From Elusimicrobiota bacterium (GTDB lineage Bacteria > Elusimicrobiota > Elusimicrobia > UBA1565 > UBA9628): DNA of 64,000 nt. The stretch spans positions 3,738,951 to 3,802,950 of the forward strand of contig CP096137.1 of the NCBI GenBank assembly GCA_023213235.1. Reading direction: 5' to 3'. Positions 55,513 to 64,000 of the stretch are shown piece after piece; positions within the stretch are counted from its first letter, which is position 1; the number at the start of each line of letters is the position of its first letter. The notes beneath the pieces were generated by a model that saw nothing but the letters and a program-made list of their open reading frames with translations, was not told the origin of the DNA and searched no databases. The position numbers and the translations under genes are program-made.

Positions 55513-57801
55513 CTAGCGGAAGCGGCGCTCGGAGCGGACCTGGGTTTCGGGGGCCTGCAGGCCGCCGGCGAGGTCGGCGGCGATGCGCAGGGACTCGTCG
55601 AGGACGGCGTCGGGCGCGTCGGGAGCGCGGTCGTACTCCTCCTCGTCCTCGCCCAACGCGGCGGCGCGCGAGGCCGACGGGGCCGCGGCGGTGGAGGAGG
55701 CGACGGCGGGCGCCTTGCCGTCGAGGATGTCGAGCGTGATGTCCTCGAAGGCGTACGCCTTTTCCTTGCGGGCGGCGCGCTCCTTCTTGCGGGCGGCCTG
55801 GCGGTCCTGCTCCACCTTGCCCTCGGCCTGGCGCGCCTTCTCGTTGAGCGTCAGCGACTTGTCCTTGCGCTGCTTCTCCCAGCGCGCCATGTCCTCCTTG
55901 ATCCAGCGGAACTCCTGGGAGGAGGCGACGCGCGCCGTGGACGCCTTGGCGAGCGAGGAGAGACGCGCCTGCAGCACGGCGCTGCGGTTGTAGGGAGCGG
56001 GCTCGACCTCGTCGTAGGGCAGCGCGCTCTTCTGCGAGCTTTCGGTCGACTCCGACATGTCCCCGTAGAAGGGGATGTGGACGTCGGGCAGGACGCCGCG
56101 GTGCTGGGTCGAGCCGCCGGAGACGCGGTAGAACTTCTGGATCGTGAGCTTGAGCGCCCCGGGCTTGTAGGAGCGGTACGCCGGAGGCAGGTATTGATTG
56201 AGCTCGAGCACGGACTGGACGGTGCCCTTGCCGAACGTGCTCTTCTCGCCGACGACGACGCCGCGGCCGTAGTCCTGCATCGCGGCCGCGAAGATTTCGG
56301 ACGCCGAGGCGGAGCCGCGCGAGCCGAGCACGACGAGCGGGCCGTCGTAGGCCGTCATCGAGTCGTTGTCGCGCAGGAGCTTGATCGTGCCGCGCGCGTC
56401 CTTGACCTGGACGACGGGGCCGGCGTCGATGAACAGGCCCGTCAGGGACACGGCCTCGGAGAGGGAGCCTCCGCCGTCGCGGCGCAGGTCGATGATGATC
56501 GAGTCCACGCCGCGGCGCTTCATCTCCAGGATCAAGCGCTCCGTATCCCGAGTCGCGCTCTTGCCGTCGGCGCCGCCGCGCATGTCGGCGTAGAAGGACG
56601 GCAGGTCGAGCACGCCGATTTTCGAGGGCTTCCCCGACTTGTTGGGCACGGTGAAGATCTTGGCCTTGGCTTCCTGATCGGTGAGCTTGATCTCGTCGCG
56701 CACGAGGGTGATGACGACGCGCGTCGCGGGATCGACCGCGTCGGCGGGGATCACGCGCATGCGCACGGACGAACCCTTCTCGCCGCGGATCATCTGAACG
56801 AGGCGGTCGAGCTTCATGCCGACGACCTCGATGAACGGCCCGTCGCCCTGGGCCACGGCCTCGATCTTGTCGTTGGGCTTGAGGCGCTTGTCGGCGTCCG
56901 CGGGGCCGCCGGCCACGAGGGAGACGATGCGCGCGTAGCCGTCCTCGGAGCGCAGGACCGCGCCGATGCCGACGAGCGAGAGCTTCATGCTGATGTCGAA
57001 GTTCTCCTTCTGGGCGGCGGCGAGGTAGTCGGTGTGCGGGTCGAAGACGCGGGTGAGCGCCGAGACGTAGTTCGAGAACACGTCGATGCCGTCGTACTCC
57101 TTGTAGCTGCGCAGGATGCGGTCGTAGCGCTGGTCGATGACTTCCTTGATCGTCTGCTCCTTGGCGGGCTTGGCGGCGGCCGCGGCGGCGTCGTCCTTCT
57201 TCTGCTGCTCGGACTTCGCGGCTTCCTCCTTCTTGGGCTTCTTGTCGGCCTCGGCCTTCGCGGCGGCCTTGGCCTCCGCGGCCTTGGCGCGCGAGAGGCG
57301 CTCGAGCAGGACCTCGTGCTTGATGCGCAGGCGCCACAGCTCCTCGGCGGCCTTGCGGCCGTCGGGCCAGGCCAGCTCGTGGCGGTCGAGGACGACCTTC
57401 TCGTTGGCGGTGAAGTCGAAGTCGGAGGCGGTCAAGGTCTTCACGAGGGCCACGCGCTCCTCGAGACGGCGCGTCACGCGCTCGAAGATCTCGTAGGCGG
57501 CCTCGACGTCCCCGTCGCGCAGGCGGTCGTCGAGCGTCTTGCCGTACTTCGCCTTGAACTCGTCGACGTCGGCCTTCTCGAGGATCATGTGGTTGTAGTC
57601 GTAGGAATCGAGGTAGTTCTGCAGGAACTCCGTCGAGACGGCGTCGTCGATCGGACGGCGCGCGTAATGCGTCTGCTCGAGCAGGCGGCCGACGAGCTCG
57701 GCGACGATGGGGCCGCCGCCGTACTTGTCGAACGCGGACGCGGGAACGGCGAGCGCCAGCGTCAGCGCGACGGACAGCAGGCGGCGGAAAAGGGAGTTCA
57801 T
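55513..57801 (-). CDS. prc: Tail-specific (C-terminal processing) protease
   Basis: 762 residues, signal peptide MNSLFRRLLSVALTLALAVPASA. N-terminal helical domain, an inserted Lys/Ala-rich linker (about 165-215), PDZ domain (LVGIGAVLRSEDGYARIVSLVAGGPAD), S41 core with the catalytic Ser in LGSRGSASASEIFA and Lys in EKSTFGKGTVQS, and a charged C-terminal domain. Prc degrades periplasmic proteins and trims lipoproteins or peptidoglycan enzymes. Ribosome site AAAGG. Confidence 0.92.
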   Translation of the reverse strand: MNSLFRRLLSVALTLALAVPASAFDKYGGGPIVAELVGRLLEQTHYARRPIDDAVSTEFLQNYLDSYDYNHMILEKADVDEFKAKYGKTLDDRLRDGDVEAAYEIFERVTRRLEERVALVKTLTASDFDFTANEKVVLDRHELAWPDGRKAAEELWRLRIKHEVLLERLSRAKAAEAKAAAKAEADKKPKKEEAAKSEQQKKDDAAAAAAKPAKEQTIKEVIDQRYDRILRSYKEYDGIDVFSNYVSALTRVFDPHTDYLAAAQKENFDISMKLSLVGIGAVLRSEDGYARIVSLVAGGPADADKRLKPNDKIEAVAQGDGPFIEVVGMKLDRLVQMIRGEKGSSVRMRVIPADAVDPATRVVITLVRDEIKLTDQEAKAKIFTVPNKSGKPSKIGVLDLPSFYADMRGGADGKSATRDTERLILEMKRRGVDSIIIDLRRDGGGSLSEAVSLTGLFIDAGPVVQVKDARGTIKLLRDNDSMTAYDGPLVVLGSRGSASASEIFAAAMQDYGRGVVVGEKSTFGKGTVQSVLELNQYLPPAYRSYKPGALKLTIQKFYRVSGGSTQHRGVLPDVHIPFYGDMSESTESSQKSALPYDEVEPAPYNRSAVLQARLSSLAKASTARVASSQEFRWIKEDMARWEKQRKDKSLTLNEKARQAEGKVEQDRQAARKKERAARKEKAYAFEDITLDILDGKAPAVASSTAAAPSASRAAALGEDEEEYDRAPDAPDAVLDESLRIAADLAGGLQAPETQVRSERRFR

Positions 57802-57807
57802 GGTGTT

Positions 57808-59797
57808 TTACCTTTGAGCGGCGTTGCGGGCGACGAATTGGTTGACGAAGTCTGCGTCATTTTGGAGCGTCCAGTCCAGGTCGGCGGCGTTCGCGTCGAA
57901 GAGGGCGAGCAGGCCGGCCGCCTCGGGCTTGGTGAAGCCGGCGGCGACGAGGTCGGCCTGGATGCCGGCGCGGCTCTCGGGGAGCTTCAGCGTCGCGCGC
58001 CAGGCCTTGATCGCCGGCTGGTACTGCTCGATGACGTTGCGCTCGAAGCGGCTCATCCAGGGCTTCTCGAGCGCGATGCGCTCGTCGGGGAGGTGCTTGC
58101 CCGAGTTCGGGTCGGCGCGGCCGAAGGCTTGCTCGAAGTCGATCATCCAGGGCAGGCCCTTGGCGCGGGAGGCCAGGACGTTGCCGGTGTTGACGTCGGA
58201 GAGGCCGAACGTGCGCGCGAACAGGGCGACCGCCACGCGCTGCTCGAGCGTGAACGGGTTGCCGTAGGAGGGCGAGGCGTCGGCGTGCTCCATGACCATC
58301 CAGGAGTCGAGCCCGTCCTGGACGGCGAGGGAGGCGGGCACGCGGAAGTAGCGCCCGAAGAAGCGCCGGGCCAGGCGCCGCACCGCGGCCTCGTTGCGGA
58401 TGATGTCCCACTGCGCGGCCTTCATGACGAGCTCGGGGCGGCCGGGCTCGCGCAGCAAGGTGATCACGGTGTTGAGCTTGCCGGGGTCGTCGCCGTGCAG
58501 CTTGATCTTCTCCTTCGCGCGGCGCGGGTCCCAGCCGAAACGCTTGACGAGCTCCTTCGGGGTCACGACCGAGTCGTCGACCCCGGGCGGGCCCTTCGGC
58601 GCGTCGGTGAAGACCAGGCGCGGCGCGCCGGCGCCGCGCTCGATCGCGTCGTCGAGCGGCCGGCGCAGATGATCGAAGGCGCGCTCCGAGCGGATCGTCT
58701 TCTCGGTCTCGAGCCACTTCGGGGAATCGGAGCCGAGGCGCGCGCGCAGGCCGGACAGGAAATCGTCGGCGCGAAGCCCGGCGGCGCGCAGCGTTTCCGG
58801 GGAGGCCAGCTGGCGCAAGACGTCGGCGGGGCGCCCGTCCTTGAGGCCCCCGCGTCGACGACCATCCAGCGCGAGCGCCAGTGCTGCCAGACGAGATTGC
58901 CGGACGCGAGGTCCGCGGTGACGCCGCCGGCGATCAGCTTGGCGGCGAGCTCGGGCCAGCCTTCCGCGGGAGAAAGGGGGAACTTGCCGCGCGCGAGAAG
59001 CTCGTCGGCGGTCTTGCCCTCGACGTATTCCTTGATCAGCACGCGCCCGTCGGAGCTCTCGGCGACGAGCTTGGCGACCGGCAGGTCGCGGCCGGCGATC
59101 GCGCGCAGCAGCGGCGCCTCGTCGCGGACGCCGGGCACGTCCAGCGCCTGCGGGTGGATCAGCTTGACCGCGTAGTTGCCGTCGCGGGACTTCCAGACCG
59201 TCGAGGTGCCGCCCTGGCCGGCGACCGAGTCGAGCACGGTCTTGATCCCGCCGACGCGCACGGCTTGGCCGGCCTTGCCGGGCCAGGCGGGGGCGGCCTC
59301 GCCGACGGAGAAGAAATTCTTGAGCGAGTCGAGCAGCCCCGTCTTCGGCGCGGCCTGGTCGAAGAGCGCGCGGCCCGCGTCGGCGGCGGCGGGACCCTCG
59401 GCAAGGGCGGCGGGGCCGGCGACGAAGGCCGCGGGCTTGGCGGCGTCGAGCGCGGCGGGCGTGCGCGGGACGATCGCCGAGGCGGGCAGGACGGGCAGCG
59501 CGCCGGCCGGCGCGGCGACCGCGGGAGAGACGGCGGCGACGACGGGGCGCAACGGCAGCGGCTGGGCGAGATTGACCTGGGGCGACGGCGCCAGCGAGGC
59601 CGCGGCCAGGGTCGGGACCGCGCCGGCCGTCAGGGAGGGGACCGTCAGCTGGAGGGGGACGGAGCGCCGAGTCCGGCGCCGAGAGAGCCGCTTTGGCCGC
59701 CGGGGACCTCGACGCTGATCCGGCCCTCGACCTGGCCCGCCCGCAGCGGGGCCGCCAGGATCAGGAGAAAAAGGGCGCGAAGCGAGAGGGGTCTCAC
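57808..59797 (-). CDS. Secreted tandem kinase-fold protein (frame breaks near 59662 and 58850)
   Basis: From GTG 59797, signal peptide VRPLSLRALFLLILAAPLRAG and an Ala/Pro linker. First kinase-like unit: GQGGTSTVWKSRDGNYAVKLIH, IKEYVEGKTADELL, then ADLASGNLV and MVVDAG. Second unit: LREPGRPELVMKAAQ, WMVMEHADAS, then SDVNTGNVLA and WMIDFEQAFG. Each keeps the Asp-x4-Asn and the following Asp of phosphotransferases. About 663 residues after two single-base repairs. An exported kinase fold is unusual; substrate unknown. TATATT ends six bases before the GTG. Confidence 0.6.
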
Positions 59798-59842
59798 CAG
59801 CCCAATATAACAGGAGTACGGGGGCGCGCCAGGGGCGGTCCG

Positions 59843-60300
59843 TCAGGGTTTTGCGACGAGGACCTTCATTTGGCGGAGGAATTTCACCGTCGCCGCCAGG
59901 TCTTTATAAGGAACACGGACGCCCTTCTTGGACCAGCCCTTGTACTCGGCCTCCTCCACCCACTCGCGCAGGTCCACGCCCGTGGTGTCCTTGTAGATCG
60001 TCACGCGCAGGACCAGCTCGACGCCGGCCTTCTTCGGGATGCGGACGAGCTCCCGGTCCTCGAGGTCGACGGGCTCCGGGGGAGCTTCTCGATCGCGGCG
60101 ATCGCCTCGTCGAGCACGCGGGCGTTGAGGGTGACGCCGGCCTTGGTCGGGCCGGTGTAGCCGTCGCCCTTGATGAAGGTGCGGATCGAGCCGTAGCGGT
60201 GGCCCTTGAACTCGTCGACGTAGAACTTCAGCTCGCTCGTCTCGTTGAGGACGACGGCGCCGAGGTCCTTCAGGGGCTTGAACTCGATCTTTTCGGGCAC
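59843..60300 (-). CDS. Tandem PC4 (p15) domain protein (frame break near 60082)
   Basis: About 152 residues after restoring one C in CTCCCCC. Two PC4-like ssDNA-binding modules: FYVDEFKGHRYGSIRTFIKGDGYTGPTKAGVTLNARVLDEAIAAIEKL and VTIYKDTTGVDLREWVEEAEYKGWSKKGVRVPYKDLAATVKFL, the longer strings abbreviated by position (about 27-75 and 98-145). Bacterial PC4 proteins normally have one domain and act as dimers, so this may be a built-in pseudodimer binding single-stranded DNA. Confidence 0.65.
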
Positions 60301-60363
60301 GGCTCATCCTACCAAAGGGCCGGGGTTGACAGGAACCGCCCCCGGCCCTATCCTTCGATGCCC

Positions 60364-62839
60364 ATGGCCTCCAACGAAGAGCTGCAGGCGCAGCTGAGGG
60401 AGTTGAGCGTCGAGGTCCGTTCGCTGCGCGACGAGGTGGAGCGCCTCAAGGGGGCCGCCGCCCGCCCCGGCCGCCCATCCGATCAAGGAAGCCCGCATCG
60501 TTCCGCCGCCGACTCCCGTCCCCGCGCCCGCGCCGCGAGTCGCCGAGAGCTTCGAGGACCTCGTGCGCAAGTCGAAGGGCCTGGCGCCGGCGGGCCGGCC
60601 GCTCGCCGCGGCGCCGCGCGCCGAAGCGCCCACGCCCTCCGCGGCGGTGTTCAGCGAGATGTTCATCGGCAAGAACATGCTGCAGTACGTCGGCGCTCTG
60701 ATCCTCGGGCTCGGAGTCGTCTTCTTCCTCGTCTGGCGCGCCCAGCACACGACCCCGCAGGAGCGCGCGCTGATGGCCGCCGCGGCCGGCGCGGCGCTCG
60801 TCGGGCTGGGCATCTTCGCCGCGGGCCGGCCGCGGTACGCGCCGGTGTCCGGCGCCCTCGTCGGCGGGGGCTGGTCCATCCTTTATATCACGGCCTACGC
60901 CGTGCACCATTTCGCGCCCGTGCGCGTGATCGAGTCCTCGCAGACCGCGCTCGTGCTGCTGCTCGGCGCCGCGGGCGGGATGATCGCGCACGCGCTGCTG
61001 ACGGGCTCGCGGGCGCTGCGGCTGTACGCGTTCTCGCTGACGTACTTCCTGCTGCTGTTCTGCCACGCCGACCTCGCGGGCTTCGACCTGTTCCTCGTCC
61101 TGCTGCTCGCCTCGGCGGCGATCGCGGTGGAGTCCGGCGAGGCCGACGTGCTGATCCCGGCGCTGATCGGGTTCAACCTGAACTACCTGCCGATCTACTT
61201 CCGCACGATCGGCCTGCCGCCGGATCAGCACACGGCGGCGAACTTCGCGCAGCCGTTCATGTGGCTGGCGGGCGGCTACCTGATCGTCGCGCTGATGCCG
61301 TTCGTGCCCCGGACGCGCGAGCGCCTCGGCTCCGAATCGCAGAAGTCCCTGCTCGACGCGGCTCTGTGCCTCAACGCGGTGCTGTTCGCGCTCGTCGCGG
61401 GGTCGATGGGGCGCGTCTACTTCGGCCACTCGAGCGTGCCGCGCGCGGCCGCCCTGGCCTCGCTGTTCCTCGTCCCGGCGATCGGCCACCTGTGGGTCCT
61501 CGGCCGCAAGGCCTTCTCCGTGAGCCTCGGCGGCGTCATCCCGCTGTGCCTGCTCGCCGCGGCCGTCTTCGAGATGCCCGACCCGATGTGGAAGCTGTTC
61601 GCGTGGGTGGGCGTCTGCTCGTCGTGGGTGTTCCTCGGGCTGTTCCTCGATCAGCCGGTGTGGCGCGCGGCGGGCATGTGCATGTCGATCCTGACCTTCA
61701 TGTTCTACATCGAGGTCTCGCGCCGCGGCGAGGAGGCGCGCCGCGCGGCCGCGATGGCGCTGTTCGTCTTCTCCGGCCTGTCGTACTTCTTCTCGCGCTT
61801 CCACCGGCTGTGGCTGGCCGATCCCGAGGAGTTCGAGAAGCCCGCGACGGAGTACTGGCTCTACATCGGCACCGCGTCCCTCGTGCTGGGGTTGTGGGGC
61901 GCGCTCGACCCGGCCCCGTTCCTGTGCTGCCTCGTCGCGCTCGCCTTGATCGGCGAGCACGCGGCCCTCTATTTCGGGCGCACGCACCTGTGGGTGCAGG
62001 CGGCGCTGCTCGAGCTCGCGTTCGGGTTCTACTCGTTCTTCATCGACTACGGCCCCGGCGGCGCGACGCTCGGGCTGACGCCGCGCCTGCTGACGACGGC
62101 CGTCGTGCTCGGCGCGTACGCGTACCTGCTCTTCGCCGACCCGATGGAAGAAGAGCTCTCCTCGCGCTTCGACGCCTTCTCGCGCGCCGACCAGCGCCGC
62201 GCCGTGTCGTGGCTGTTCTTCGCGGTCGCCGCGTTCGCCGTGCACCGCGAGTTCGACGGGCGGCTGCGTCTGCCGGTGTGGGCGTTCTCCTCGATCGGGC
62301 TCTATTGGCTGGGCCGGACGTTCAAGAACGCGGACTTCCGGGCGCAGTCCGCCCTGCTCGCGATGGGCACGGGGCTCGAGGCGTACGCCTCGTACTACGC
62401 CACGCCCACGGCCCTGCTGCCGGCGCTCTCGCTGCCGCGGGCGGGGCTGTACTGGGCGTCGGTCGCCGCCCTGCTCGCCGGCACCGCGGCCGCGAAGAAG
62501 GCCGACTCCGACGGGACCGGCGACGCGCAGGCCGCGCTCATGTTCGCGACGCTCGCGCTCGTCATGGGCGCCTCGTTCTTCGCCAAGGAGCTCAACCGCG
62601 TGCAGCTGACGATGGCCTGGACGGGGCTCGGCATCGCGTTCCTGGCGGGCGGCCTCGCGCTCGGGTGGCGCGAGCTGCGGCTGCCGGGGCTGGGCCTGCT
62701 CGGCCTGTGCGTGGCCAAGGCCCTGCTCAGCGACACCGCGAACCTGCCGCTGCCCAACCGCGTCGCGAGCTTCGTCGCGCTCGGCGCGGTGCTCATCTTC
62801 GCCTCGACCCTGTACAACCGGGCGGACGCGCCGGAGTGA
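60364..62839 (+). CDS. DUF2339 polytopic membrane protein (frame break near 60462)
   Basis: About 825 residues after restoring one base in CCGCCCGCC. N-terminal coiled coil (ELQAQLRELSVEVRSLRDEVERL), a Pro/Ala linker, then some 25 membrane helices beginning MLQYVGALILGLGVVFFLVW. This layout is DUF2339, a family of unknown transport or envelope role. TTGACA, 17 bases, TATCCT (60326-60354) lies just upstream, so the ATG at 60364 is likelier than 60358. Overlaps the M48 gene by GTGA. Confidence 0.75.
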
Positions 62840-63624
62840 GAAAGGCCGCCGGCGCCGTCCCCGTCGTCTTCGCCTTGGCGGCCGCCTTCTTCGTCGGCCG
62901 CGGCGGCTCGAGCCGAGAAAGCCTGATCCCGCTGTCGCGCGCGGTCGCCGAGCACGGCAAGGCGCTCGACCGGGGCGCCGCGCTCGCGTTCCCGCTCTCG
63001 GCCGACGAGGAGCGCGCGATCGGCGAGCGCCTGGACGCGTCGATGCGCGACTCCGCGCCCCCGGCGCCGGGCACGCCGCGCGCCTCGCGCGAGGCGCTGT
63101 GGCGCGAGCTCGGCCCGGAGGCCGAGGGCTCGGCGCTCGTCCGGCGCTTCCGCGGGCGCTACGTGTTCCGCTCGACCTCGCACGGCGGCCTCAACGCGTT
63201 CGCCGTGCCCGGCGGATTCGTCTACGCGACGGACGCGCTCCTCGAGAAGCTCGCGAAGGATCCCGACGCGCTGCTCTTCGTCCTCGCCCACGAGATCGCC
63301 CACATCGAGCTCGGCCATACCGCCGACGCGTATCGCCTGCGCGGGGCGAAGGATCCGCTGCGCGCCGTCGTCGGCGCGTTCGCGTCGGTGGCGCGCGTCT
63401 TCGCGTCGCTGCACTTCTCGCCGAGCCAGGAGCTCGAGGCCGACGCCTACGCGGTCCGCCTCCTCCGCTCGATCGGCCGCGATCCCGCCGCCGGCCTGCG
63501 CACGTTCGACGCGCTCGGCCTCAAGGAGGGCTCTCGCGAGCGCCTGTCCGACTACTTCTCGACCCACCCGGGCGCCTGGGAGCGCCGCGCCGCGCTCGAG
63601 CGCGAGTCGGGGAGGACGCGGTGA
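62836..63624 (+). CDS. M48-family metallopeptidase
   Basis: 262 residues from a GTG overlapping the previous stop. An N-terminal hydrophobic helix (AAGAVPVVFALAAAFFVG) acts as signal or anchor. Zinc site VLAHEIAHIELGH plus QELEADAYAVRLL, and NAFAVPGGFVYATDALL as in BepA/LoiP. Such enzymes help quality control of outer-membrane proteins. Coupled to the next gene by another GTGA overlap. Confidence 0.88.
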   Translation: MRKAAGAVPVVFALAAAFFVGRGGSSRESLIPLSRAVAEHGKALDRGAALAFPLSADEERAIGERLDASMRDSAPPAPGTPRASREALWRELGPEAEGSALVRRFRGRYVFRSTSHGGLNAFAVPGGFVYATDALLEKLAKDPDALLFVLAHEIAHIELGHTADAYRLRGAKDPLRAVVGAFASVARVFASLHFSPSQELEADAYAVRLLRSIGRDPAAGLRTFDALGLKEGSRERLSDYFSTHPGAWERRAALERESGRTR

Positions 63625-64000
63625 CCCGGGGCTTCGCGGCGTTCGTCGCGGCGCAGGCCACGAGCTCCTTCAACGACAACGCGTTCAAGACGTTCGCCGT
63701 GCTCTCCGCCGTCGCGGCCGACCCGGTCGGGGCGCCGCGCTTCATCGCTCTCGCGGGCGCGGCCTTCGTCGTCCCGTTCCTGCTCTTCTCGACGGCCGCC
63801 GGCGACGTCGCCGACCGCTACCCGAAGGCCCGGCTCGTCGCGCTGTTCAAGGCGATCGAGATCGGCCTGCTGCTCGCCGCGGGTCCGGCGCTCGCGGCGG
63901 GAAACCTTCCGGCGCAGCTCGTTTTGATCTTCCTGATGGGAGCGCACTCCGCGTTCTTCGGGCCCGTGAAGTTCTCGATCCTGCCGGAGCTCGTCGAGCC
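63621..64000 (+). CDS. MFS transporter, LplT-like, truncated by window end
   Basis: First 126 residues. FVAAQATSSFNDNAFKTFAVL is the start typical of the LplT/Aas lysophospholipid-flippase branch of the major facilitator superfamily. Three membrane helices are visible, with DVADRYPKARLVALFKAIEI in the motif-A loop. The rest lies beyond the window. Confidence 0.75.
   Translation, partial: MTRGFAAFVAAQATSSFNDNAFKTFAVLSAVAADPVGAPRFIALAGAAFVVPFLLFSTAAGDVADRYPKARLVALFKAIEIGLLLAAGPALAAGNLPAQLVLIFLMGAHSAFFGPVKFSILPELVE

Noticed and set aside
56077..59175. 1,032-codon plus-strand frame opposite prc and the kinase-fold gene
   Set aside because: Val/Leu/Arg/Gly-rich with no domain, fully antisense to genes with clear motifs; typical shadow frame in high-GC DNA.
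1..64000. CRISPR array
   Set aside because: No regularly spaced repeat units with unique spacers; the only tandem repeats are the 10-bp units at 8591-8620.

Overview
The window is one 64 kb stretch of GC-rich bacterial chromosome, strikingly biased to G/C in third positions. The host is probably a Gram-negative diderm. It encodes a tail-specific protease, an outer-membrane-barrel-like C-terminus, and many secreted proteins with a signal peptide followed by an Ala/Pro-rich linker. That secretome style recalls uncultured lineages such as Elusimicrobiota, but no marker gene here proves the taxonomy. A recurrent feature of the chromosome is a -10 hexamer exactly six bases before the start codon, which suggests widespread leaderless mRNAs.

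Layout. 0-5.7 kb holds the end of a GAF/PAS histidine kinase, a decayed AbrB/Doc toxin-antitoxin pair, a HEAT-repeat protein, a set of tiny hydrophilic proteins and a secreted M2 (ACE-like) peptidase. 5.7-21.9 kb is a lower-GC island beside a tRNA-Ser gene. It contains an HNH-like protein, a leftward DUF262 protein with an overlapping Ser/Thr kinase, and a rightward operon. The operon runs: MerR-like regulator, SspB-like (DUF4007), SspC-like ATPase, SspD-like PP-loop protein, SspA-like cysteine desulfurase, phospholipase-D nuclease, DEAH helicase, GHKL ATPase, phosphorothioation-associated methyltransferase, then a possible modified-DNA reader. This is read as a DNA phosphorothioate modification system with two possible effector arms, and it is the most interesting part of the window. 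21.9-30.7 kb is a patchwork of toxin-antitoxin and nucleotidyltransferase modules: two ParS/RES pairs (one decayed), two DUF6036-type nucleotidyltransferase pairs, and an ORF6N gene. Duplicated fragments and 60-bp direct repeats lie among them.

30.7-64 kb is ordinary chromosome. It carries S2P-, M28-, M48-, S41- and JAMM-type peptidases, an old yellow enzyme, VapBC, TPR and DUF4404 proteins, a MazG-like hydrolase, a double phospholipase D, MarR plus pirin, RNase R, a LexA-box-controlled UmuD'C pair, a DUF4139 protein, Dtd, ThpR, a phosphatase-like/barrel fusion, Prc, a secreted double-kinase-fold protein, a tandem PC4 protein, a DUF2339 membrane protein and the start of an LplT-like transporter. 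Two families of palindromic intergenic repeats punctuate this half.

Quality caveat. More than twenty genes, housekeeping and accessory alike, are each broken by the lack of a single base, often in a homopolymer. The uniform direction (always a missing base) points to uncorrected long-read deletion errors rather than mass pseudogenisation. These genes are annotated here as single genes with a stated frame break.
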